Assembly (NCBI GenBank): GCA_001584585.1
Contig: LSYV01000003.1
Span: 2,424,105 to 2,488,104 of the forward strand
Direction of reading: 5' to 3'
Source of the DNA: Gonium pectorale
Lineage: Eukaryota > Chlorophyta > Chlorophyceae > Chlamydomonadales > Volvocaceae
DNA length: 64,000 nt
Below the pieces are notes generated by a model. The model had not been told where the DNA came from and made no database searches. It was given only the letters and a program-made list of their open reading frames with translations. Positions 1 to 11,176 of this stretch are shown here, in pieces. Position 1 is the stretch's first letter; the number at the start of each line of letters is the position of its first letter. The position numbers and the translations under genes are program-made.

Positions 1-33
1 CCGAGTACAGGGCATGGCGGGCGAGGTATACGA
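1..33 (+). repeat. 33-bp direct repeat, copy 1
   Basis: Identical to 621-653, 620 bases away. The match starts at the first base of the window, so the repeat may continue to the left. The bases after the repeat differ between the copies. Confidence 0.8.
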
Positions 34-620
34 GCACGTCACGCCATAACGTGTAATATGCAGAACGCGTGCTGTGCGGCATGCCTATCGAGCATGCCCC
101 TGTTTTTGTGGTGCGAGTTGTTGTTGTGCGGACTGACTCATGTCATGGCATTCCCGGACATGAGGATGAACCGATCGGCGCACCTGGTAGCCGCAGGTAG
201 CGCGTGTTTTGTGTGTATTTGGACTTAGCACTGGCTTCCCGATGTACGGTTAGCGGTTTCGGAAGCGGATAAGGATTGCAGGCAAGGGACTTATTTGTAC
301 GGCACTTGCCGGGGGCCAAGCGCCGTGGCCAAGCGCCACCAGGCGTCTTGGTGCGCTTACGCTGACGTTCGTCACGAGCGGTGCCTTTTGGACTTGCCAC
401 TGGCATTACAGCTTGCCTGCCGAAAGACCAATTGTAAGTTAAGAGTTCGAGTCTGTCGCGTCTCTGACCCTGCGTGCCCTGACGGCACACGTCGCTCCAC
501 CAGCTCTCGCTGTGTGAGAGTAGCCATCGCGTTATCACCCATGGAAAAAAAGAGAACCAGAAACGGGGAAGGCAGCCTCTACGGACATACACCCGAGGGT
601 GTGATGTTTCCAGCAGGGTG

Positions 621-653
621 CCGAGTACAGGGCATGGCGGGCGAGGTATACGA
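621..653 (+). repeat. 33-bp direct repeat, copy 2
   Basis: Exact copy of bases 1-33. It lies in a stretch with no recognisable gene. It could be the edge of a larger repeated or mobile unit that is cut off by the window start. Confidence 0.8.
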
Positions 654-1377
654 ATAGTTACCTGACTATAAGTAGAGGGTCCGGCAAGCGGTCGACGAAG
701 GGGCCAGTCCATCGGCGGCCAGCGGTTACCATTCGCGGGTCGCCCAGCCCGCACCCCCGAACCGCCCACACTATAGATCTTAGATAGAGCACGCACGCAT
801 CCCGCCATGACAAGCAGACGGGCCCTCCCGGTGTGTCCGTGGAGGTGGCTTCTCTGTTTCTGCTTTCTGTTCATCAAGGTCACGCCACCCTCCCTGTATA
901 AACACACCGGCACTCGCAAACACAAGCCCGACACGTGCGATACACATGCCACTTCTTGGTTGGAAGCATGTCTGTTGAAGACCTCATGCCTCGTCACCGA
1001 CGGTTACCCAAACGGATCATGAACCATTCGCTGCATGCAACGCAAGCGGGCCGCTCAGACATGTATTACGTTAGAAGTGACAACTTGGACAGGTAGTTTC
1101 GTCGTGTAGTCCTGGTACGCGCACGGAGGTGGTCCTAGAGGTCGTCCGTAATGGCGTGACTGTCGCGATCTCCCAGAGGGCGGCGGCAGCGGCAGCCTCT
1201 GCACGATGGGTATTGGAAGCCATCGAGAGGACACGGCATCAGTTAAGGAGAATTTGACAGTAAATGGATGTCTACGAGTTTCGAAACACCTTTGACCTGT
1301 ACGACAGCTTCCCCTGTGAAGAGTGTGTTACGTCATGCGAATGTGCGTGCTTGTGGACAGGCTGCAAACAGACTAGG

Positions 1378-1900
1378 NNNNNNNNNNNNNNNNNNNNNNN
1401 NNNNNNNNNNNNNNNNNNNNNNNNNNNNNNNNNNNNNNNNNNNNNNNNNNNNNNNNNNNNNNNNNNNNNNNNNNNNNNNNNNNNNNNNNNNNNNNNNNNN
1501 NNNNNNNNNNNNNNNNNNNNNNNNNNNNNNNNNNNNNNNNNNNNNNNNNNNNNNNNNNNNNNNNNNNNNNNNNNNNNNNNNNNNNNNNNNNNNNNNNNNN
1601 NNNNNNNNNNNNNNNNNNNNNNNNNNNNNNNNNNNNNNNNNNNNNNNNNNNNNNNNNNNNNNNNNNNNNNNNNNNNNNNNNNNNNNNNNNNNNNNNNNNN
1701 NNNNNNNNNNNNNNNNNNNNNNNNNNNNNNNNNNNNNNNNNNNNNNNNNNNNNNNNNNNNNNNNNNNNNNNNNNNNNNNNNNNNNNNNNNNNNNNNNNNN
1801 NNNNNNNNNNNNNNNNNNNNNNNNNNNNNNNNNNNNNNNNNNNNNNNNNNNNNNNNNNNNNNNNNNNNNNNNNNNNNNNNNNNNNNNNNNNNNNNNNNNN
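1378..1900. other. Assembly gap (523 N)
   Basis: An unbroken run of N. Any open frame crossing it (1264-2242, both strands) is an artefact of translating N as X. Confidence 0.99.
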
Positions 1901-3439
1901 TGCCCTCCAGACAGCAGAACCGGTAGTGCAGGAGCCGCGTTGTGCAGGAGCCACCTGTGAAGAGGTAGTGCTTGCCACCATCCGCCCTCTGTATGAGCGC
2001 GTGCCCGCAACGCAAAGCAGCGTCACCTCCCTTGGCTGCACAACCGAATAGCAACACATGAGCTGACGAATCCCATGTGCGTAGACAAGTGCGTGTCTGG
2101 TCTGCTCACTGTGAGCATAACACCAAATGTAGAGCTCGCTGTCGTACAGCCAGCCAGTGCGGCACAGAAAGGCGGGCACCGCATGGGTTTGAATTGAGAA
2201 AGCTGCCGCCCTAGAACACACAATGCCGCAATGCACCGTCACGGTATTGTGCTGTGTTGCACCTTCGCAAGGCTCCCCTTCAGTCCATGTGCCACTGGCG
2301 GTGCATCCGTGGTGCAGTGCATTGAAGAGTCAGAGGTTGCGCATTTTGAGGACGTTACGCGCTTCCTGTTACGGTAATACGAATCACACTAGACGGTGAA
2401 GTGCCAGTAATCATGCTAGACGGTGAGGTGCCAGTACTCTCACACATCGTGAAATCCCGTATTTACGCATACGAAATCAACGCGAGGGAGGGCAGAATCC
2501 TACTCGCACAGCGTTGGGCCAAAGGCCGCCGTAATCCGAAAGCACAGCCATGACGGCCAGCGGTATGCGACACCTGCATGCACTCGCTCCCGCCTCGCTC
2601 GCAATGCGGGTACTCTCGTTGCCGGACTTGTGCCAGGTGCACAATACAGATGTTAGGTATCCACCTTGATCCCTGTAATTCACTACGACGCAAGATCCTG
2701 CCGGACAGGAAGCACACTTCGTTGCGAACGTTCGTGCGAGTAGCACGGCACCCTACAACGCTCGCAAAATGTCGTAAAATATTATTGACACACCTGAGCG
2801 CGAACAAATGATGGCGTCTCGCACTTGGCTGTGACGCCCGCCGCAAGCCTTCGCGGCGAGCAAGGGGCGGATATATCTAACAACGAGAGGGACAGAATCA
2901 AAACCCAACGGCACACACAATCGGCGTCCTAGACCACCCGACGGCCCTGGATTCAATCACACCCAGGCCCCTGCTACAATAGCCGAGTGCTAGCGCGAAG
3001 ATAGTGGAGCTGGGACTGGAAATCAAGCGGGCAGAAGCACAGGTCAAGTGGCATGACGCAACGTCCCCTGTCGTAAGCTAAGACCAAAGGACGCGGTCAT
3101 GTACGGCCGAGGTGACACAATCCCAATGATGGTTCGGACAATCCGCCCATCCGCAGATTAAGCGCAGCGCATGGTGGGAACGCCAACAACTATGTTTTTG
3201 AGATAGCGTGCTCTCCAGCTCACCCTGCGGGATCGGCAATAACTTAATCAGCATCACTGACACCGCGTGTGCAGCGAACGTTTCATGACACAAGCCAACG
3301 GCTCCAAGACAACTCACAACCGATGCTCACAACGACTACCGTACATAAAGGCACTCAGACTGATGGGCTCATGATCCAGGGTTTATGGCCCGTGCTCGCC
3401 CGTACCCATTCAACCCCAGTCAGGCAGCAGTCCACCTGC

Positions 3440-6400
3440 TCAGTCCACCCTCCCGGCGCTGCCACCAGCGCCCGCCTTGAAGAGCCTCTTGAACATGCGG
3501 GCCAGGCCTTTCATGTGGCCGCGCCTGGCCTGCTCTGCCGCCTCGCCCTCGCCTGGCGCGCGGTCCAAAGCCACGTCGGTGGCACCGCCGCGCACCAACT
3601 CTGTCAACTGCCGGTCCGTTCCAGCGTCCGGCCCCGTCGTTACTGCCTCTGCCACCGCCGCCGCTGGCGGCGCGAACAATACCGGGTCGGACTGGGGCCC
3701 CGCCTGGCCGCTCTCACTGCTGCTGCCGTCCTGCGGTCCTGACGGGCTGCCTGGCAGCGGGCGGAACATGTTGAGCAGCGGCTCCATGGGCAACGGCTTG
3801 GCAGGACACGCCACCGCGCCCTGCGACGCCAACAGCTCGCTACCGTACATCGACGGGACCATGCCTGCCGTCATGCCGCTAGCGAAAGCCGGCAGTGAAC
3901 CGGACGCGTAGGCCGTGGTCGCGAGCGTCGTGCCACTGGGCGGCACCAGCGACGCGTCAGCGCCTGAGCCGCTGCCGCGCCATGAGCTGCCGGTCGCCCG
4001 GCCCGCAGCCACGGCGGCCGTCTGCGCTACGGCTTTTGGCGCCATACTGACGCGCATGCGCGGCGGTGAAGCCGTCATGAGCGACGTCTGGCGCAGCATG
4101 TGCTGGGCCGAGGGCGGCGTGCTGCTGGTGCTGCCGTGGCCGCTGCGGTCCGCATCTGAGAGGGCCACCCGAGAGGCGGACGCAACATGGCGGCTGCCGT
4201 GGCGGCTCTCATCGGTACCGTAGCCAGCGGCGAGGGTGTTGACGCCGCCAGGCACCGCCACCTCCAGGTCCTGAACGTCGAAGTGCGCCTCGTTGGGCAG
4301 CCATGCGTTGGGCTGGGCCGGCGACGGCACCACTTCATCCATGATGTCGGCAGGGTCCAGGCCCTCAAACATGCCGCCAGCGGGGGTCTCGGCCCCAACT
4401 CCAGAGCCGAAGGTGGCCATTAGCAGCTGCTGCTGCTGCAGCAGCTGCTTGGAGGCTACACCGCGCTGGCCAGTGGCGGACAGACGGTGGGAAGCCGTTG
4501 GCGGCGCGGCGGCGGCGCCGGCGTTCCGTGCCATGCCGTTGCCGGTGCCACTGCCTGAGCTGGCGTGCACGATGCTGTTGCTCTCGAGAGACGGTAATTC
4601 CACGTTGTCCAGCGGCGACGTAAAGTTGTGCGTGCGCACGTAGGACGCGGCCAGCCGCAGCAGGCACAGCCGGTCGAGCTGGTCGGCGACCATCACAGCT
4701 GTGAGGACCGCGGCCGTTATGCCACCCGCCTCGACCTCGGCGCCGGCGCCAACGCAGCCGTTGATGTTGGCGCGGAAGAGGAGCGACGGCGCGTCGAGCA
4801 CCCCTTCCTTGTCAAGGTACCAAGCGGAGGCGAAGGCATCAGCCGACGCGGGTTGCTGCGGGCCGCCCACTGCCAGGGTCCACAGCGAGTCGAGGGCGAC
4901 GACCGCGGAGTCCAGCGGCAGCGAGGTGGCCAGGTGGAGCAGGTTGGAACCGTCAGGCTGACCGGGCACTGCAGGCAAAAGATAAAGATACAGTGAGTAA
5001 CAGTCATAATGAGAAAGTACCCACAGTAAGCACCATATGCTTGGCCAACTTCGTGTCATTAGTTCTGTTCCGCGGAACAGCCCCTGCCTGCGAACACTCT
5101 GACGGACTCACCCTGTCCACGCCAGTCCACCTCCGCGCCTCCGCGAACTGCCCACTCCGAGGCGATTCGGAGCACATCGGCGCCGCCGGACAGCAGCGCG
5201 CACGCGAGCAGGTTGAGGTCGTTGTAGGTGGCGGCGGGGAGCGCCGACAGCGGCTCACCCATTTCCACCAGCGCCGACCCGATGTATGCAAGTAGCTTGG
5301 GGTAGCCCCTGCACACGTGTGGTACAGCGAAAAGGTTAGCACCTGGCGCGCGGATGCCATAATCCGCAATGGCCCGACAAACACGCTACATAAGATGTCC
5401 ACAGGTGCTGTAGATGTCCACAGGTGCAAGGTGATTGCATGCACACGTCCCGTACTGCACAGACGGAATTGCGTTCAGCACGTACCTGAGGGCACTGTAC
5501 GCCAGCAGGCTGCGGCCCAGTCCAACAATACGACCGTGCGCGCCCCCAAAGATCTCCGCAAACCGCGGCCGAGGACCCTTGAACGCGCAGCTATTGGAAC
5601 TGGAAAGGTGAAGTGGTCAGGGGAAAAGGGGGTCGATACGTGCCCGGCAAGCTCAACGAAGAAAGCAAAAAGGTGGGGTTGGCCACAGTTGACGTTGTCG
5701 TAACCACGTATCTAGTGTCGTTACTACGACATCCTACCTGGCCTCCGGCTCGTCCTCCGCCGAGTCCCCTTCCTCGTCCTCCATGCGAGACTCCGAGACC
5801 CGATCGTCGATGCCACCCTCCTCCTCCGCGGCCTCCACAACGGCGGCGCAGCGCTCGGCGTGGTCCACAAAAAGACCAAGGTTCACCACTAAGCGGCGTG
5901 CCTGCTCCCCCTGCTCGCCGCGGACCAGTGCCTCCGTCTCGGCAGCGACGGCTTCGTCCTCCAGCAGCAGCACCGGCTGCCAGCCTCCTAGCAGCACGCC
6001 AGCGCGCGGCTCAAGCACGAGGAGCCCCTGCGTTGTTGCGTTGTACGGCAGCTCAACCTCAACGTCATAAGCATCGTACGATTCCGATGTACGCTCTTCG
6101 CCGGAGCAGCTGCTGCCGTTGCCGGGACGGCCCCCCATAGCCGGGACAGGGGAGGTTGGAGGCGAGGAAACGGTCAGAGTCCTGCTGACTGGCGTCGTTG
6201 CGGCCAGCGCCGGCTGCGATGAATCCTGGGAGGCCTCCTGAGTGCCGACCACTTCGCTGGACACACGCTTGATGTTCACAGGCAGCGCCAGGCCGCCCAT
6301 GCGCGCCAGCAGAGCGACCCCTGGGTCGGTCAGGTGGCGGCCATACACGCGCGTCCGTACGACGCCCTCCAAGTCTGCAAACATTGGTCGAGAGTGAAGG

Positions 6401-9400
6401 GCACTGTGAGTGAAATGCTACAGTCAGCAAACAGCAGATTGCACATGCATACGCATAATCACGCTAGCAGGACAGGGTTGAAACTTGAGGCGCGGTGCAT
6501 ACCTGACGAGTCGATATGCACAACTGGGCGATCAACCGCCGCGAGCTCCGGCTTGGCAACGCGCACGCCACCGCGCCGCATGCCCACGCAGCCCCAGCTC
6601 GCGTACTTGGGCGGTGCGCCGGGCCGCAGGCAGAGCGCCCGGTCCGCGAGCTGCAGGTACAGCTCCTTGGCCGCCAGCTCGGCGGGCAGCACAGACAGCA
6701 GCGCCGCAGCGGCGGCAGCTGCATCGCCAGAGCGCAGGATTGCAGCCACCAGGCCCTTCTCGTCGCTGGCATGGAGCGCGTCGAGCACCAGCTCGGTGCA
6801 GCCTACATGGTGACCACAGAGAACAAGCGAGGCTGACACGGAATTCACGGATAAACGGCTCAAAGCTGCCAGCTCTCAAGCATACAACAAGGCGCATACT
6901 CGGGCTGCGCGCGAAAATCGTTAGGGCATCTTACCCCCTTCCTCCGCGCCGCACCTGGCCTCAGGCAGCCCTGCACTACGTCGATTGGCGCCTGGCTGGC
7001 GAACAGCTGCATGCGCGAGCGGATGTCGTGCGGTAACTCGTCCGGCAGGCAGTTCATAATCTTGAGCGACATGCGCGTCAGCAACTCCAGAGATACGTAG
7101 CCGCTGCCCGAGGGACTAGCAGCCATGGCGCCGCCAATGGCCGGGCCGGCCGCCGCAGAGGCGGGGAAGGCGCCAAGCCCTGCACCGGGGCGAAAGGCGC
7201 CCCCCGCCGCCGCTGCGCGGGCCTCCGCCAGCGCCTGCAGCTGCGCCGTCGCGGACGGCCGCGAGGGGTACGCCATCCCCGCCACGCCAAGGCCGCCATC
7301 CAGGCCCGACAAGCTGCCCGCAGCGGCTCCAAGCATGCTGGCTCCCGTTCCAATCCCAGCACCGCCCAAGGCGCCAACCCCGAAGCCCTGCGGCTCCAGG
7401 CCCGCAGCGGCAAGCCCGCCCATGCCCGTTAGACCAGAGCGACCCAGGCCTGCCGGCTGTGCTCCTTGCAGATGCAGGCCGGCCGACAGCTGCGCCTGCG
7501 GCATCAGGCCCGGGAGGACCGCCTGGGCCATGGCTGTGGCCGGGACAGGAACAGAGGTATTGACTGCGGCCATAGCAGCCATCGCCATGTGCTCCGGCTC
7601 GGGTCCTGAGAGAGTCGCCAGCAGCTGGCGCCGGAGCAGCTGTTTCTCCGCAAGACAGCCCTGTAGGATCAGGAGGATAACGCATCGCAGTGCGCAAGAG
7701 CAGGGATTTTGGTATATTCGCAGTCAAATGGAGTCATGCGAAACGGCCAGCCCACACAGCAGCGCCTGGTACGTGAAGCGCCTAGGAAGCCGTGCGCATA
7801 TTAGGCACATACGTCGGCATACAAGCTCACATTGAGCTCCGACGACAGATGGTGGGTCTTGGAGTCGGCATCCAGAAGGCGAGACAGCAGCATCCCGGCG
7901 GCCGGTGGTTGGGCGGGCACCTGCGCTTGCAGCTGTTGCAGTCGCTGCTGATGCAGAAGATGGTGCTGTTGCCGCTGGAGGAGGAGCAGCTGCTGATGCT
8001 GTTGTCGCTGCTGCGCAAGCAGCACTTGCTGCTGAAACAACAAGTCCTCCGACAGGCCGGCAGCGAGAGCTGCCTCCGTCTTCACGGGCAGTTGCTGCAG
8101 CCCGCCACCAGGCAACAGGCTATCCATACTGGCACCCAGCAGAGGCACTCCCATCTGGGCCGCAGACACTCCACCGGCCCCGACGACGCCCATCCGCAAG
8201 CCCGCAGGGTTGACGCCGGCCGCACCAGCGGAATGCCCCAATGCCGCCACAAGGCCGAGGCCAGGGTCCATGTGCTCCAAGTGCGCCGGAAGGCCCGGGC
8301 CTGCAGCGGCACATAGCAGCGCAGGCCCCTGCGGCGAGCCGGCCGCAGCTGAGCCGGCGCGCGACAGATCCGACGCGTCTGACCCTGCCATGGCGGCGGC
8401 CAGTGCACCGGCAGGCGCCCTGCCGAGGCAAGCGCTACCGGCCGCTGCCGCCACGCGGTCGTAGCCGCTGCCGCTGCCGAGGCTGCCATGGCCGCTGAAG
8501 TTGCTCTGGGCGTTCCGCGCCGGGGCACACGTCAGGCGCTGCTCCGGCCCGATGTCCCGCTGATCGGTCCCCTGCGTGTGCAGTAAGTCGATGAGGCTGC
8601 CCAGCAGGGCGTCGCTGTCAGTAAGCGTGTTGTCGTTCTCCAAAGACATACGCATGAGGCGGGAGGCGCTGTGCGGGTCGGCTGCAGCCGCCTGCCCGGT
8701 TGCGGCAGGCATGCCCGCAGCGGAGGTTGGGATGCGGCTGGGCACTTGCTGCTGATGAGAGGCCAGAAAAGAGGCCTGCGCCGGCACTGCGGCGCCGGTG
8801 TGGACTGAAGCATGCTGCGTTGCATCCGGCGAAGGGGCCGAGTCCTGGCCGTCCTGCGGCGCTGCTGTGGCCGCGGGCGAGGGCAGAGCCTCGCCGGCGT
8901 TAGCGTGAAGGGTCGACGACCGAGGCATCTGAGGCACCGCAGACAGGTGCTGCTGCTGCATGCTTTTGTTGACTGCCATTGGCTGCAGGCCTCCGGAGGC
9001 CCGTGCACGACCCCCATCGACCGGCCAGGCCAGCTGCTGCACCGCCTGCTGCTGCTGCTGCTGAAGAAGCAACTGCTGCTGCAACAAGGGGTGCAGAACA
9101 ACTGGCTGCTCGGCGGAAGCGCCCGCCGAGCGCAGTTGCGACTGCTGCGGCGGCGTTTGCTCCGGTCCGCCAGCAGCTATGCGGCCGCAGACCTCCAGGC
9201 CCACATCCAACGTCGTCCACGGCGAGGCCGCCTCGGCTGCCCTCGCGTCGCCGGGGCCGGCCCTTTGCCCAAAGCTGTCCACAGGCTGTCCGGCGGCCGC
9301 ACGGTCCGACAAGGTAGGCAGCATATCCTGCTGCACTACATTCAGTGGAGGCTGGGAGCAAGATGCCGGCGGCAGCGTTGGGCTGGGCATCGCTGCAGCA

Positions 9401-11176
9401 GCCATGGGCTGCTCGAAGAAACCCGCAGCGGCAGCAGCCGCTGCGATGCTGCCCGGCGGAGCATACTCAGCGCCTGAGAAAGGCAGGGCGCTCAAAGCGG
9501 AGCTATCGCAGTGGCCGGTGGTAGCGCCGCAAGGCAGCAGCTGGTGCTCCTGGCTCAGGCCCGACATCGCGCCTGCACTGCTGTTGGTCTTATTGGCTGG
9601 GACGCTGCGGCGCTGGCTCTGACCGAGAAGCCCCGTGTTGGCCGCGCTGAGCGGGCTTTCGGCAGCGAGTGTGGGAGCGCTATCGCCGGGCACTGGCCCC
9701 GACTGTAGCGCAGGCGGCATCCACGGAATCGCAGAGCTCTGCACGCCCGGCTGCCAGCGCAGTGCGTCTGACACGCCCAGGCTGGCCCGCGGATGCTCGC
9801 GTGAGCCGCTGTCGCTGCCACCCGACTCGGGCATAAGGTCGCCCTCAGTGATGACCGCTGTGGGGGGTGCCGCCATGAATAACAGGCTACCGTTGCCCCT
9901 GGCAATGGTCCCGCCACGGGCGGTGCCGCCGCCACCTGCCAGGTGACGCGATTTGCGACTGTCGGCCCAGGAAGCCTCGCCGCTGCCGCAGCTATCTGCA
10001 GGACGCTTGAAGCGCCCAGGGGCCATGGTGGCGGGCGGTGCGGGCTGCTCGCCAGAATGGTCAGCATCAAGGCAGTTGCCCGTTGCCGCAATCACCGCTG
10101 TCGCGGCGGCGTTAAGCTTGCGAGACCGTCGAATTCGCTTGTTGACGCGAATGCGGTCGAGCTGCATCCGGCAGGTCCTGTGGTCAACGCAAGAAAGACT
10201 TGGGCGCGCAAGCAGGCCGTACAATTTCTACCAAACGGAGATCTTGGGATATCACCTGCACTACGCTACCGTGGCTTATATGCGTGGTCTACGTGGGCTC
10301 TGTTCGCGCGTCCTACCTCTTGCTGCCTTCGAACGCCGATACGTGGTGGAATTTTGAGCATTGCTGGCAGAGGCGGGAGGGCACGCCCCCGATCATTAGC
10401 ACTGGAGACTTGCTGTGCTCCTCGCAGACGCGGTGGCGCAGAAAGTAGCCCTTCATGCCCTCCAGGTTCAGCCCACACCCAACGACCTGAGAGAGGGGAG
10501 CGTAGGCGGAATGATAACACCTTTGACAGGGACAAAGCAGGAACAAGTCTCCGCCTGGTGCCTGGCGCCTCCCAGCCGGGGGGGGGGAGTCTACTCGTCA
10601 CCAACGCACAGAGGAGTGCAACGTACTTTTTTTCGCACACACATCACTTGCGCCTCTTGTGCAGTTCACCCTCTCCAAGTTACTTCGCCATCCACATACC
10701 TGGCATACCATCAGCTTACTCCCCGCCGGCTGCGGCAGGTATATCGGTGCCGTCGCCAGGGTGGCCGGGTCAAGTCCGACATCGGCATCGGTGCCTTCAA
10801 GGTCCATGCCCGTTTCAAGGGGCACTCCAGCACAGTCTTGCCGCTGGCTAGGGTAAGCCAGCGTCTGGCGCGGCGCCGCGCCGTCAACTGCATCCCCAGG
10901 GAACAGAGGGGCAGAGCACGTGAGATGCAGATCGCAACATCGTTGGCGGTAGGTTCACCAGGCTGTAGGACGTAATACCCAGACACGCACTTCAGGACAA
11001 TCGGCATCCCTTGCGTCCATCTCACTATAATCTCCGATGCGTTCGGGCGCACCTAGCTTGCGAGTTGCCTTCAAGCCGAAGGCGTCCCAGTTGTAGCCAC
11101 TGAGTGTCCACGCAGCCTCAGAGCTTCGCGGGTCTAGATCAATATCCCATAATTCGATGTCGCCTTCGCAGGCCAT
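3440..11176 (-). CDS. Large SBP-box (SQUAMOSA promoter-binding-like) transcription factor
   Basis: Model: complement(join(3440..4968, 5112..5308, 5486..5590, 5738..6374, 6503..6802, 6955..7660, 7831..10177, 10317..10486, 10700..10887, 11026..11176)). It is 6,330 nt and 2,109 aa; every junction keeps phase and has a GT donor and AG acceptor. The SBP zinc domain spans about residues 112-190 across three exons. Ligands of site 1 are C112, C117, C134 and H137; of site 2, C153, C156, H160 and C172. A basic tail (VNKRIRRSRK) follows as nuclear signal. SBP proteins are nuclear and bind GTAC cores. A 782-residue Gln/Ala/Ser-rich exon follows. Around residues 1140-1200 is the plant SPL1-like block ending in RPGC. 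Residues ~1500-1690 look ankyrin-like (NLLHLA, LLAYIGSAL). Chlamydomonas CRR1 shares SBP plus ankyrin, but this protein lacks a Cys-rich C terminus, so I do not call it CRR1. Start: first Met before a Trp-rich acidic N terminus. Confidence 0.9.

Larger units (their letters stand above)
1..3439. other. Left-end region without a recognised gene
   Basis: Open frames here are short, overlap on both strands and match no family I know; several run only through the N gap. Small features are a 33-bp direct repeat (1-33 and 621-653) and an imperfect pair of ~20-bp units sharing 'ctagacggtga.gtgccagta' near 2391-2436. The right part should include the 3' untranslated region of the SBP-box gene that ends at 3440. 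Confidence 0.5.

Noticed and set aside
143..997. 284-codon minus-strand frame
   Set aside because: No recognisable domain, overlapping frames on the other strand, and Arg/Trp/Cys-rich composition as expected from chance frames in GC-rich DNA.
1264..2242. Several 220-290 codon frames on both strands
   Set aside because: They exist only because N is read as X through the 523-base gap.
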